DNA of 8,137 nucleotides. Origin: SKZT01 sp964478625 (GTDB lineage: Bacteria > Desulfobacterota > Desulfobacteria > Desulfobacterales > SKZT01). The notes under the pieces were generated by a model. The model was not told the origin of the DNA, did not search any database, and saw only the letters and a program-made list of their open reading frames with translations. The stretch is taken from NCBI GenBank assembly GCA_964478625.1, contig CAYZJH010000116.1, positions 1 to 8,137 of the forward strand, given 5' to 3'. The position numbers were made by a program, and so were the translations under genes. Below, piece by piece: positions 1 to 6,325 of this stretch; the stretch's first letter is position 1, and each line of letters begins with the position of its first letter.

Positions 1-994
1 ATAAATTAACCCGGCGCACCGGATCCAGAAACCTGATTCCCACTTTCTTGCCGCTTTTGCCGCAGTCCGTATCCACCACTTCGCCCATATCGCCATTGAC
101 GATATAGGAAGGAAGCCCACCCGTATCGTCTACCCCCTGATTTTTGATGTTAATGATCTTGTCTTTTTCCCTGAAAAGAAAATCCCCCTTGGGTTTTCCG
201 GTCTTTAACGGGTTAAGTTCATCCTGAAGCATTTCATTTAAGCCATTGCAGGATAAAATAGTCCGGGAATTGACAGGAGAAATTACCTGAACATCCCATA
301 CGGGATCGAATCCGCGGGCAGGCATTCGCTCGGAAACGATCTTTCGGATAATGTCATGGATTCTTTCGGGGGTATCGATCTCGATATAACGGAGGTTGGC
401 CCCCGATTCCGGGTCAAGAATTTCGGACGGTTCATAGATCTGTCCTTTGGCAATGGCATGGCAGGCTTTGACGATTTCCCCGCTGTTTCGGTGGATCTTG
501 GTCAGTTCCACATTAGGGACTCCGGCAAAAAGAAAATCTCTTAATATCGCCCCGGCCCCGACCGAAGGCAACTGCCCTTGGTCACCGACTATCAACAGCC
601 TGGTTCTGTTGCTGTCAATCGCTCTCATAAGGTCTGCCATCAGTGAATTGTTCACCATGGACGCTTCATCCACAATCAAAAAATCACACGGTATCGGGCA
701 CATCTCGTTAAACCCGAAAACAAATTCTACACCCTCTACTTGCGCCCCAAGGGTTCGGTGAATAGTGGATGATGCAAACCCGGTAGCTTCTTCCATACGC
801 TTTGCGGCCTTGCCGGTGGGAGCGCACTGGATCGTTTTTAGCCTGGCCCTTTTAGCCCATGCAAGAACTTCCTTGATGGCAGTGGTTTTCCCGGTGCCAG
901 GCCCACCGGTAAGGATCGACACCTTATTATATTTAACCATTTCAACGGCAAGCCTTTGCTGTTCGGTAAGCTTTATTGTTGCTGTTGTTGTCAT
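1..994 (-). CDS. RecD2-type helicase, motor half (partial, 3' end outside window)
   Basis: Superfamily 1B 5'-3' DNA helicase motor of the RecD/TraA type. It begins ATG at 994 and stays open to the window edge, about 331 residues visible. Seen: Walker A GGPGTGKT at residues 30-37; an APTGKAA motif (Ia) near 58-64; Walker B VDEAS near 108-112; motif III GDQGQLPSVGAG near 137-148; an ELTKIHR segment near 164-170; and a later YIVNGDMGEVV stretch typical of the SH3-like 2B insert. The last helicase motifs lie beyond the edge. A good Shine-Dalgarno (GAGGA, 1007-1003) sits 8 nt before the ATG, and the upstream gene's TGA ends one base before it (TGA-C-ATG), so translation is probably coupled. In ordinary RecD2 this motor is the C-terminal half of one chain; here it is a separate gene. 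It presumably works with the 996-1988 product. A role in phage replication or recombination is inferred. The family assignment is secure. Confidence 0.9.
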   Translation of the reverse strand, partial: MTTTATIKLTEQQRLAVEMVKYNKVSILTGGPGTGKTTAIKEVLAWAKRARLKTIQCAPTGKAAKRMEEATGFASSTIHRTLGAQVEGVEFVFGFNEMCPIPCDFLIVDEASMVNNSLMADLMRAIDSNRTRLLIVGDQGQLPSVGAGAILRDFLFAGVPNVELTKIHRNSGEIVKACHAIAKGQIYEPSEILDPESGANLRYIEIDTPERIHDIIRKIVSERMPARGFDPVWDVQVISPVNSRTILSCNGLNEMLQDELNPLKTGKPKGDFLFREKDKIINIKNQGVDDTGGLPSYIVNGDMGEVVDTDCGKSGKKVGIRFLDPVRRVNL

Positions 995-995
995 G

Positions 996-1988
996 TCATA
1001 TTTCCTCAAACTCTTTTTGCATAACAACCTCAAACGATCCGCAATGGTTACACACCGGCACCCCTGCCCATACTGCACCGCATGTAAGGCACTGAAGCAC
1101 ATCGCCATTTTTTATCAGGCTGTTTATCTTGGAAGAGATCAGCCATTCATCCACGTCAACAATCACAAGGGTCAAACACCCATCTTTTTTGACCAGCTTT
1201 TCTTTTTTTAACAGATGGGCAATCCCGGGCGAAGGATCGATCCCTACCAGTTCAGTCCCGGCATTTATTAAGTTCTGCTCTGCTACCCAGGTATGACCTT
1301 CGGAGTGCATCAGTTCATCGATCAAGTAGAGAATCGCCGCTGACAATCTGGCAACCGAACCCCGGTCAACTCCCTGTGACAGGCCGAACTTATCCGCCAT
1401 GAGAAAACCGATTCCCTTAAACCGGGTAAGAATGTATGGATTGTCCCTGACCCTCCGGACCGCATCGCTGCCATACTTATTGATCAGGGCAACCGGCAGC
1501 GTCTTCATGAGGCCCAACCCGGCAAACATCTGTTCAAGATCGATCAGGGCTTTTTCAATGTGTTCGTTTTCAAACAGCAAAGCCTGCATCTCCTTGACCC
1601 GTTTCAGGTTAATCCCTTTGATCTCGACCGCTACACGGGCCGGATCACGCTTGATCACTTCAAGGGTATCTTCGCCGTACTTTTCCACAAGCCGGGTACC
1701 AATCGTCGGCCCGACCCACTTGACCACCCGCACCAGGTACTTGAAAATCCCGGATGTGGTTTTGGGCTTGATCTGTTCGTAAAAATCAAACACGAATTGC
1801 TTTCCAAAAGTTTTGTGCCTGGTCCACTTTCCCCATAATTTATAGGACATGCCTTCTTCCGGATTCAACGCATTGCCAAGTCCGGCAAACTCGGTGTCAC
1901 CATCATGGAACATCCCGATGATAAATCCATTTTCACCACGGAACCTGATCTTGTGGAGATTTCCAACCACACTATCGATCTCGTTCAT
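996..1988 (-). CDS. RecD2-type helicase, N-terminal DNA-binding half with zinc-ribbon-like tail
   Basis: A 330-residue protein matching the non-motor half of RecD2. Residues about 5-70 look like the OB-like start (VVGNLHKIRF, WGKWTRHKTFGKQF). Residues about 75-135 carry helix-hairpin-helix repeats (WVGPTIGTRLVEKYG, EIKGINLKRV). A second HhH-like part follows, with NPYILTRFKGIGFLMADKFG near 190-208. A winged-helix-like region comes before the end. The C-terminus holds C300-x2-C303 and C313-x2-C316, a zinc-ribbon-like knuckle I do not associate with RecD2 at this position. There is no Walker A. The start chosen is ATG 1988, with GGGAG at 2003-1999 and a 10-nt spacer; reading further upstream enters a run of N and is unreliable. 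The motor gene follows one base after the stop, in another frame. Together they cover the RecD2 architecture, so a two-subunit helicase is the natural reading. A sequencing frameshift cannot be excluded, but the downstream gene has its own RBS and ATG. Confidence 0.85.
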   Translation of the reverse strand: MNEIDSVVGNLHKIRFRGENGFIIGMFHDGDTEFAGLGNALNPEEGMSYKLWGKWTRHKTFGKQFVFDFYEQIKPKTTSGIFKYLVRVVKWVGPTIGTRLVEKYGEDTLEVIKRDPARVAVEIKGINLKRVKEMQALLFENEHIEKALIDLEQMFAGLGLMKTLPVALINKYGSDAVRRVRDNPYILTRFKGIGFLMADKFGLSQGVDRGSVARLSAAILYLIDELMHSEGHTWVAEQNLINAGTELVGIDPSPGIAHLLKKEKLVKKDGCLTLVIVDVDEWLISSKINSLIKNGDVLQCLTCGAVWAGVPVCNHCGSFEVVMQKEFEEI

Positions 1989-2153
1989 TGTTTTGCATCT
2001 CCCTTTTCCTGACCGCCAAAAGCTGNNNNNNNNNNNNNNNNNNNNNNNNNNNNNNNNNNNNNNNNNNNNNNNNNNNNNNNNNNNNNNNNNNNNNNNNNNN
2101 NNNNNNNNNNNNNNNNNNNNNNNNNCCCAACTCAACACTTTTGTTTCGGCCAT
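1985..2153 (-). CDS. gene interrupted by the assembly gap (only ends visible)
   Basis: A strong ribosome site (AAGGAG, 9-nt spacer) precedes ATG 2153, and the protein starts MAETKVLSW before entering the N run at 2125. Its true length and C-terminus are unknown because the gap is a 100-N placeholder. On the far side of the gap, one frame ends AFGGQEKGDAKQ with its TGA overlapping the RecD2 N-half start in an ATGA (1988-1985). Another frame ends MQNNERDR at 1972. A third simply runs into the RecD2 start. The ATGA overlap would be the usual arrangement for a coupled operon, and I set the end there tentatively. No function can be assigned. Confidence 0.45.
2026..2125. other. assembly gap (100 N)
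   Basis: Exactly 100 undetermined bases, the usual placeholder for a scaffold join of unknown real length. It lies inside the leftward operon, between the start at 2153 and the RecD2 N-half. Frames cannot be carried across it, and additional genes could be hidden here. Confidence 0.98.
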
Positions 2154-2263
2154 TGTTCACTTCTCCTTGTTTTTTCTATTTGTTCCCGGATTAATCGAAT
2201 CTCATGCTTGTGGGTCGCCCATGTTCCCGGATACTCCAACACCCTACACCCGGCATCCGACAC
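2132..2263 (-). CDS. possible small protein, unknown function
   Basis: The stretch between the Gp3-like gene and the gene at 2153 has a minus-strand frame open from 2335 to the TGA at 2134-2132, with protein-like composition (CRVLEYPGTWATHKHEIRLI, then REQIEKTRR). The only standard start in it is GTG 2263, with a weak GGGG eight bases upstream, giving 43 residues. If a non-standard start is used it could reach about 65 residues, including YSAFRCLIVKHGVDCVSDAG. It contains several cysteines and an amphipathic basic tail. The 3' end overlaps the next gene's start by about 22 nt. No family is recognised. Supported by composition and by filling an otherwise empty operon gap; the start is uncertain. 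Confidence 0.4.
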   Translation of the reverse strand: MSDAGCRVLEYPGTWATHKHEIRLIREQIEKTRRSEQWPKQKC

Positions 2264-2319
2264 GCAATCAACCCCATGTTTGACAATCAGACAGCGAAAA
2301 GCCGAATATTGCCATTGCC

Positions 2320-3447
2320 TTAAAAAGGGACCAGTTCATTCTCCAACTCCGATAAAAACTTATCGGCCAGTTCGGTGGTCATTTGTTTGGCTGTTGGAAC
2401 ATCATACGGTACCAGAAGCTTTTCCCATGATTCCTTGTCCAGACCAAGATCCTTCTTCAGGCCGGCCATTTTTTTGAGTTGGGCCATAGTTACCGGGCCT
2501 GTGCTTACTGTGACCTCTGAAGGTTCTTTTTCTTCATCCGTAGGCGGCGCAATTTCCGTTTCTGCCTTTACATCTTTGGACTCAGGTTCCAGCTCAACAA
2601 CCTGATCTTTTATGGCTTCCGGATAAAACTCTTCAGCGATATCCTTTTCCTCGTCATCTGTAACAGCACCGGTATTTTGGAGTTGCTTTCGCGCATAATG
2701 TTCCATCTGGTCCATGTTCCGGAGGTATTCCATTTTATCCCGATGGATCTTTAGCGATTCCTCCTGAAGCTTATCAACCCCGCCGGGGAAAACAACAGCC
2801 ACAACATACACGGTTGTTATCGATCCGTCCGGAATCGTAGTTGTCTTTGGCTGAACCATCAGCAACAAAGGAAGAAACGCCAGCGTTCCGCAGGTGGCCG
2901 CCTGAATTGCCGTCATGGACCCGATAATATTCTGGACTGAATTTTTCCCGGTGGTACGAAACTTATGGCACCCGCCAAAATACTCGGTGCCCTCAATAAT
3001 GCAGGTCAACGTGCCATTGAATTTGCACTTGTCACGCCCCTTATAATCCGGCTGAAGACAATCACACGGACACTTTACCTCTCGCCCATCCCTGGTCCGT
3101 GCTTTTTCACCATTTCCGGAACACGCACATTTGGCACCGATATAAGCCGCAAGCCTTGTCTGAAAATTAAGGTCAATATCGTTATACAAAAGACGGACAG
3201 GTATCCCGATCAGGTTACCGTTGGCATCCTTGATTGCCCTTTTGTTTTTCTTCAACGATTCCATCAACGGTTCATCAATCCGGAAATCTCCATGTTCATC
3301 ACGCTCATTTGTCGTGATAATAAAATGGTCAAGCTTTTTCGGGGGCCTGAACTCTGTCCCCGTTGTACTTTCCATCATTGCTCCTTTGACACCGATCTTG
3401 ATTTTTCCAACCTCCATAAGAGATGGGATCAGACCCATAATTGACAT
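2320..3447 (-). CDS. Gp3/recombination-directionality-factor-like cysteine-rich phage protein
   Basis: A 375-residue protein. The N-terminus (MSIMGLIPSLMEVGKIKIG, then KLDHFIITTNERDEHGDF) and a middle cysteine cluster (C107, C109, C126, C128, C130, C141, C149) precede a GTLTCIIEGTEYFGG / FRTTGKNSVQNIIGSM segment. This layout recalls phage proteins annotated as 'hydrolase or metal-binding' or as Gp3-like recombination directionality factors, known from large-serine-integrase phages. I recognise the pattern from memory, so family membership is moderate. Residues about 255-320 are acidic and low-complexity. The last 50 (MAQLKKMAGLKKDLGLDK, then WEKLL...LTTELADKF-like) match the helical tail common at the C-terminus of phage single-strand annealing and single-strand-binding proteins. 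The start ATG 3447 has AAGGAG with an 8-nt spacer. The integrase here is a tyrosine enzyme, so a serine-integrase RDF role is unlikely; a zinc-binding recombination or replication accessory role is my inference. Confidence 0.6.
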   Translation of the reverse strand: MSIMGLIPSLMEVGKIKIGVKGAMMESTTGTEFRPPKKLDHFIITTNERDEHGDFRIDEPLMESLKKNKRAIKDANGNLIGIPVRLLYNDIDLNFQTRLAAYIGAKCACSGNGEKARTRDGREVKCPCDCLQPDYKGRDKCKFNGTLTCIIEGTEYFGGCHKFRTTGKNSVQNIIGSMTAIQAATCGTLAFLPLLLMVQPKTTTIPDGSITTVYVVAVVFPGGVDKLQEESLKIHRDKMEYLRNMDQMEHYARKQLQNTGAVTDDEEKDIAEEFYPEAIKDQVVELEPESKDVKAETEIAPPTDEEKEPSEVTVSTGPVTMAQLKKMAGLKKDLGLDKESWEKLLVPYDVPTAKQMTTELADKFLSELENELVPF

Positions 3448-3537
3448 ATAAAAATCTCCTTTTAGTTTGATAAGGTGTTTGTGCCGGCACCAGTTTAAAC
3501 TTGTTGCGCTCCATCAACCCTTCCTTTCGGTGGTAGT

Positions 3538-4221
3538 TTAAAATGATGGCCCCAAATATTCATTGATTAGCCCATGCAACTTGGCCGTATTCTCAACGTC
3601 TGAGATTGCATAAGCGGCAATTTCGTCGTGCAAGCCCATGTCCCAATAGTGCTGGACAAGTGATCCTTCCATATCCTCCGGCTTGCCTTCGGTTTCTCCG
3701 AAAAACACTTTCATGTAATAATCCAAAGTCCCATGGGCGAACTTTTCCCAGTTGCCAAGGATCGCCCTGAGGTCCATATGATTTCCGATCTGATACTTGC
3801 GGGTATCGATTGCTACTCCCGGACGTACGCGACGCTTTACCGAGTTGAGATTCAACACCTTGACATCAAACTCGATCCCATTGAAGGAAACAAAAAAATC
3901 ATACTTCGAAAGTGCTTCCCAAACTTTTTCCAGGACAAGCTTTTCATCCTTACCGGTATCTCCACCCATGATGATCGCCTGGGATTTGCCGTCCTTCAGG
4001 TCATGGATCGCCACGCAGCACACCATGTTCTGTAAAGGATGCAATCCCATTTCATTCCGACGCTTTTTGGCCTTGTCCTCGATATCCATTTTGATCTTTT
4101 CCGGATCCTTGAGGTTTCCGGCAGCCTTGACTGCCGGCAAAAGCTTTTCTGTCTCAGGATCAGCAATTGTTTCGATGTCGAAAACACATACCTTGCGACT
4201 GATTATTTTTAATCTGGCCAT
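3538..4221 (-). CDS. DEDDy 3'-5' exonuclease, PolB-exonuclease-like
   Basis: A 227-residue RNase H-fold 3'-5' exonuclease. Exo I is VCVFDIET (D15, E17). Exo II is FVSFNGIEFDVKVL (D119). Exo III is YAISDVENT (Y204, D208), so the four acidic ligands and the tyrosine of the DEDDy subgroup are all present. The segment HMDLRAILGNW...GTLDYYMKVFFG is typical of the predicted stand-alone exonucleases related to the PolB proofreading domain (Pfam DNA_pol_B_exo2). No polymerase domain is attached. Start ATG 4221 has GGGAG and a 7-nt spacer. It is the second gene of the leftward operon after the Cro-like gene, upstream of the Gp3-like gene and the split helicase. In this context it may resect or trim DNA ends for phage recombination or replication; that role is inferred, the enzyme class is not. 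Confidence 0.88.
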   Translation of the reverse strand: MARLKIISRKVCVFDIETIADPETEKLLPAVKAAGNLKDPEKIKMDIEDKAKKRRNEMGLHPLQNMVCCVAIHDLKDGKSQAIIMGGDTGKDEKLVLEKVWEALSKYDFFVSFNGIEFDVKVLNLNSVKRRVRPGVAIDTRKYQIGNHMDLRAILGNWEKFAHGTLDYYMKVFFGETEGKPEDMEGSLVQHYWDMGLHDEIAAYAISDVENTAKLHGLINEYLGPSF

Positions 4222-4340
4222 TCAAACACTCCCTGTTTTTAGGTAATTAAAGAAAGTAAAGATAAAAAGGTCAAAAAAGGGCTAAAAAAATACAAATAAA
4301 AGTTGAATCATATTTAATTTTATGATAGACGGCTTTAATA
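4222..4340. promoter_or_regulatory. AT-rich spacer with a dyad between cro-like and exonuclease genes
   Basis: A 119-bp AT-rich stretch carrying the exonuclease gene's ribosome site and a perfect 6-bp inverted repeat, ATCATA (4307-4312) / TATGAT (4321-4326), around an 8-base centre. There is no T-run for a rho-independent terminator, so an operator or weak transcript structure downstream of cro is more likely. No clear promoter hexamers stand out. Confidence 0.35.
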
Positions 4341-4598
4341 TTAAGACCTACAGGGTTGATTTACCCCGTTTTTGCACATCCTGTGAAACATAAGTTTCAT
4401 GTTGTGATCTTCGACAAGTTCCTGGGGAGTGATCTGATGGTCAGAAAACTCACAGATCTGAAGAATGATGCGCAAAGAGGGCACGAACTGGAAACGTCTC
4501 AGTTTGGACACATAGCCTTCGGTCCGACTAATTGCCTGGGCAAGATCAACAGCCTTAACAGTGTCTTTGTATTTGACAAGAAATTCATCAAGGGTCAT
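4341..4598 (-). CDS. Cro-like helix-turn-helix regulator
   Basis: An 85-residue protein with a helix-turn-helix: AVDLAQAISRTEGYVSKLRR at residues about 16-35, followed by FVPSLRIILQICEFSDHQITPQEL, the usual 'ageing' helix and PxxL/TPxEL ending of Cro/YdaS-type phage regulators. It is the first gene of the leftward operon and is divergent from the CI-like gene across a 125-bp spacer, the classic cI-cro geometry. The Shine-Dalgarno is weak (GGA about 10 nt before ATG 4598), in contrast to the strong sites of its neighbours, which would keep its level low. Family by pattern; role as the lytic-side repressor inferred from position and size. Confidence 0.75.
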   Translation of the reverse strand: MTLDEFLVKYKDTVKAVDLAQAISRTEGYVSKLRRFQFVPSLRIILQICEFSDHQITPQELVEDHNMKLMFHRMCKNGVNQPCRS

Positions 4599-4723
4599 TT
4601 GGTTTTATTCCATCAGATATTTTATGGTTAAAAATAATACTTAATTAGATTAAAATTGAGTATGAATCAAGTTTTATTTTAAGTTCAGCCAGTTTTTTTA
4701 TTTTAAAAAAAGGAGATCCATAA
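4599..4723. promoter_or_regulatory. divergent cI/cro control region
   Basis: Very AT-rich 125-bp region between the two divergent regulators. On the minus strand TTGATT, a 17-bp spacer and TAATTA could form the leftward promoter, and they overlap the dyad at 4637-4663. The rightward repressor promoter is not clear. The repressor has a strong ribosome site, AAGGAG with an 8-nt spacer before ATG 4724. Lysis-lysogeny switching here is inferred from gene layout. Confidence 0.6.
4637..4663. promoter_or_regulatory. candidate repressor operator (27-bp dyad)
   Basis: Imperfect inverted repeat ATACTTAATT (4637-4646) / AATTGAGTAT (4654-4663), 9 of 10 positions paired around a 7-bp centre. It lies almost midway between the divergent starts and overlaps the suggested leftward promoter, where a CI/Cro operator should be. 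I found no further clear copies in the spacer. Confidence 0.5.
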
Positions 4724-5200
4724 ATGGCTAATGAACTCAAGCTCACTGTCGGAGAATTGATTTCCATATTCCGAAACAGAAAAGGATTGACCCAGGCAGA
4801 ACTCGGGGAAATGGTTTTTACCGATCTTCAAACGCCGAATGTAAAAGTTAAAAAGATTGAGAAAGACCAGCAGCGCCCTACGAATGAAGAAGTCAGAAAG
4901 ATTGCAAAGGCTTTGGATGTAGAACCGGAATTTATCATGCAAAGCAAACTTTGTGTGATACCAAGTGAAAAAGACCGCAAAAGGGAAGGGTACGAATACA
5001 GAATATCAGGTAAGGTAAAATTGGCATGTCCGAATTTTTCAACCTACCTGCAGGCCATTAATTCCATGGCCAAAGTTGATGATATTGAAGTTATGATGAT
5101 CATTCTGAAAAAAATGTGCAAAGAAATTCTTTCCGGAAGTTCCACAAACAAAAAAATCAATCACAATAACACCAACAGGGACAACACTCACAAAATATGA
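4724..5200 (+). CDS. CI-like XRE-family repressor lacking a self-cleavage domain
   Basis: A 158-residue protein. Residues about 7-70 form an HTH_XRE domain (VGELISIFRNRKGLTQAELG, then a longer-than-usual turn, VKKIEKDQQRPTNEEVRKIAKALDVEPEFI). Residues about 72-158 hold no Ser-Lys S24/LexA peptidase pattern; they show a short charged region, a helix-like SMAKVDDIEVMMIILKKMCKEI, and an Asn/Lys-rich hydrophilic tail. Start ATG 4724 has AAGGAG with 8-nt spacing. By position it is the lysogeny-side repressor opposite the Cro-like gene. Without an autoproteolysis domain, RecA-stimulated self-cleavage is unlikely, so induction would need another route such as an antirepressor. Alternatively it could be a host-type regulator, but the divergent geometry argues for CI. 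Confidence 0.8.
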   Translation: MANELKLTVGELISIFRNRKGLTQAELGEMVFTDLQTPNVKVKKIEKDQQRPTNEEVRKIAKALDVEPEFIMQSKLCVIPSEKDRKREGYEYRISGKVKLACPNFSTYLQAINSMAKVDDIEVMMIILKKMCKEILSGSSTNKKINHNNTNRDNTHKI

Positions 5201-5308
5201 TCCACCATTTCTGATCAAGGCCATACACAACCGAAACAAGTACCGGTATTTAAAAACCATAACAAAAAAATTCAAACGATCTCGTGCTTTTCAATTCAAA
5301 AGGAATTT

Positions 5309-5950
5309 GTGACAATGGAACTTGATTGGAAGTCAGCTTATAGGGAGTATTTTTTGACACGACACAAACTTTGCCGGAAGCTTCCCTTAGGCAAAGCCAT
5401 CCGGATAATTAATCAAAAAATGGGGCAGATTCTGGCAACTCATGCAATAAAATATATGGATACTGACCTGGCTTTTACCGATTTTGTTATCTGGCCATTC
5501 GGAAAAGGGCGTCGGGTCACCACTATCTTTAAAATTTATATAAACACGGCCACTTTCCAGGTTTGCGAATTTAACCCGATGGCCGCCAAAAAGATCCTGG
5601 GTATTGAACCCGGAGATATCTCAAAGCGTTCGCACCTTCTGTTTTTAAGTAAATGGCAGCGCGGTATTTTTCAAGCAAGCATAGGGGTTGCCGGAACCAG
5701 GACAACAGTACTGAAAAATATTCTCTTCATGGCCGTGGATGGAAGGGAAACGCCCGCGCAGGTGTATATCCGCAGAATCAGTGAATCAAAATGCAGGGTA
5801 CTGCTGGTTTTTAGGCTGAGAGATTGCTTTATTTATCGATGCTCGATTCCGGAAAATTTCAGGACCCAAAGCAGCGGCCAGATTGAAGCACAGGAACAAT
5901 CCACTAAGGAACGACTATTTAACAATGTCTTGGTATTTTATCCCAATTAA
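5309..5950 (+). CDS. unassigned protein with a probable PAS domain
   Basis: A protein of 213 residues from GTG 5309 (AAAAGGA, about 4-nt spacer) or 211 from ATG 5315 (10-nt spacer); the ATG may be the true start. Residues about 1-70 have no recognised family but include LPLGKAIRIINQKMGQILAT. Residues about 78-172 follow the PAS pattern: an FQVCEFNPMAAKKILGIEPG motif like the N-P-A-A-x-x-LLG of PAS sensors, then a KRSHLLFLS helix-like segment, VDGRETPAQVYIRRI and CRVLLVFRLRD, like the last strands. No histidine kinase, GGDEF or HTH domain follows; about 40 residues of tail remain. It stands 108 nt downstream of the CI-like gene and 170 nt before xis. PAS folds bind small ligands or partner proteins, so a sensor or antirepressor input to the switch is possible, but that is inference. 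The PAS call itself is moderate. Confidence 0.55.
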   Translation: MTMELDWKSAYREYFLTRHKLCRKLPLGKAIRIINQKMGQILATHAIKYMDTDLAFTDFVIWPFGKGRRVTTIFKIYINTATFQVCEFNPMAAKKILGIEPGDISKRSHLLFLSKWQRGIFQASIGVAGTRTTVLKNILFMAVDGRETPAQVYIRRISESKCRVLLVFRLRDCFIYRCSIPENFRTQSSGQIEAQEQSTKERLFNNVLVFYPN

Positions 5951-6119
5951 GCCTGCCATAGTTAAATTTAGCTTGATTTGTTCTTAAAATTAATCTATTC
6001 TCCTTTTTATATTCGGCCGGAATATCCCGTTTGAAAATAATTTGAGGTTATTTTGAATCAAATAACCCATAAAAACGTCGATATTGGCATAACAAGAAAT
6101 AATGAAGGGGAGAGTTTAA
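5951..6119. promoter_or_regulatory. intergenic region with two dyads upstream of xis-int
   Basis: A 169-bp AT-rich stretch with two clean dyads. The first is ATATTC (6009-6014) / GAATAT (6020-6025) around GGCCG. The second is GGTTATTT (6046-6053) / AAATAACC (6060-6067) around TGAATC. Neither is followed by a T-run, so operators are likelier than terminators. A GGGGAG ribosome site (6107-6112) precedes the TTG start at 6120. Promoter hexamers are not convincing. Confidence 0.5.
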
Positions 6120-6305
6120 TTGGAAGAAAAAGATCGGTTACTAAAAATTGACGAAGTTGCAAAAATGCTCGGTATCTCAAAGTCAACGCTGTATAAAAGA
6201 TGTGCGCCTGGGGCCAAAAATCCATTTCCGATCAAAGCCAAAAGGGTTGGAAGATCGGTTCGATTTTCCGAAAGCAAGATTCAACAATACATCAAAGAAC
6301 GATAG
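6120..6305 (+). CDS. AlpA-like excisionase / small MerR-type HTH protein
   Basis: A 61-residue protein consisting of one helix-turn-helix of the AlpA/HTH_17 type: LLKIDEVAKMLGISKSTLYK at residues 7-26, then FPIKAKRVGRSVRFSESKIQ with the wing (RSVRF) and final helix. Such proteins are the usual Xis of tyrosine-integrase elements and bend attP. The start is TTG, with GGGGAG and a 7-nt spacer; no ATG is available nearby. The integrase ATG is 20 nt after its stop, so the two form an operon. Low-efficiency initiation at TTG would restrain excisionase relative to integrase. A transcriptional activator role (AlpA proper) is an alternative. Confidence 0.85.
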   Translation: MEEKDRLLKIDEVAKMLGISKSTLYKRCAPGAKNPFPIKAKRVGRSVRFSESKIQQYIKER

Positions 6306-6325
6306 ACACCAAACAGGAGGTTGCT

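Noticed and set aside
356..1211. Plus-strand frames over the helicase motor (for example 447-761 and 765-1211)
   Set aside because: They lie opposite a gene with complete helicase motifs and show no family resemblance of their own.
996..2153. A single 385-codon gene running from 2153 through the N block into the RecD2 N-half
   Set aside because: It is continuous only because 100 placeholder bases keep the frame. ATG 1988 has its own ribosome site and matches the RecD2 N-terminus, so two genes are more likely.
2268..2339. 23-residue minus-strand peptide MNWSLFKAMAIFGFSLSD...
   Set aside because: Very short, overlapping the end of the Gp3-like gene, with another frame over the same bases having better protein composition.
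3329..3514. Minus-strand 61-residue frame starting MERNKFKLVPAQ with a good AGGA upstream
   Set aside because: Its larger part overlaps the start of the well-supported Gp3-like gene in another frame, and the sequence after residue 30 looks like an out-of-frame shadow. It might be a leader peptide but is not supported.
4307..4326. Dyad ATCATA/TATGAT as a terminator after the Cro-like gene
   Set aside because: The arms are AT-only in the main, the stem is weak, and no T-run follows on the minus strand.
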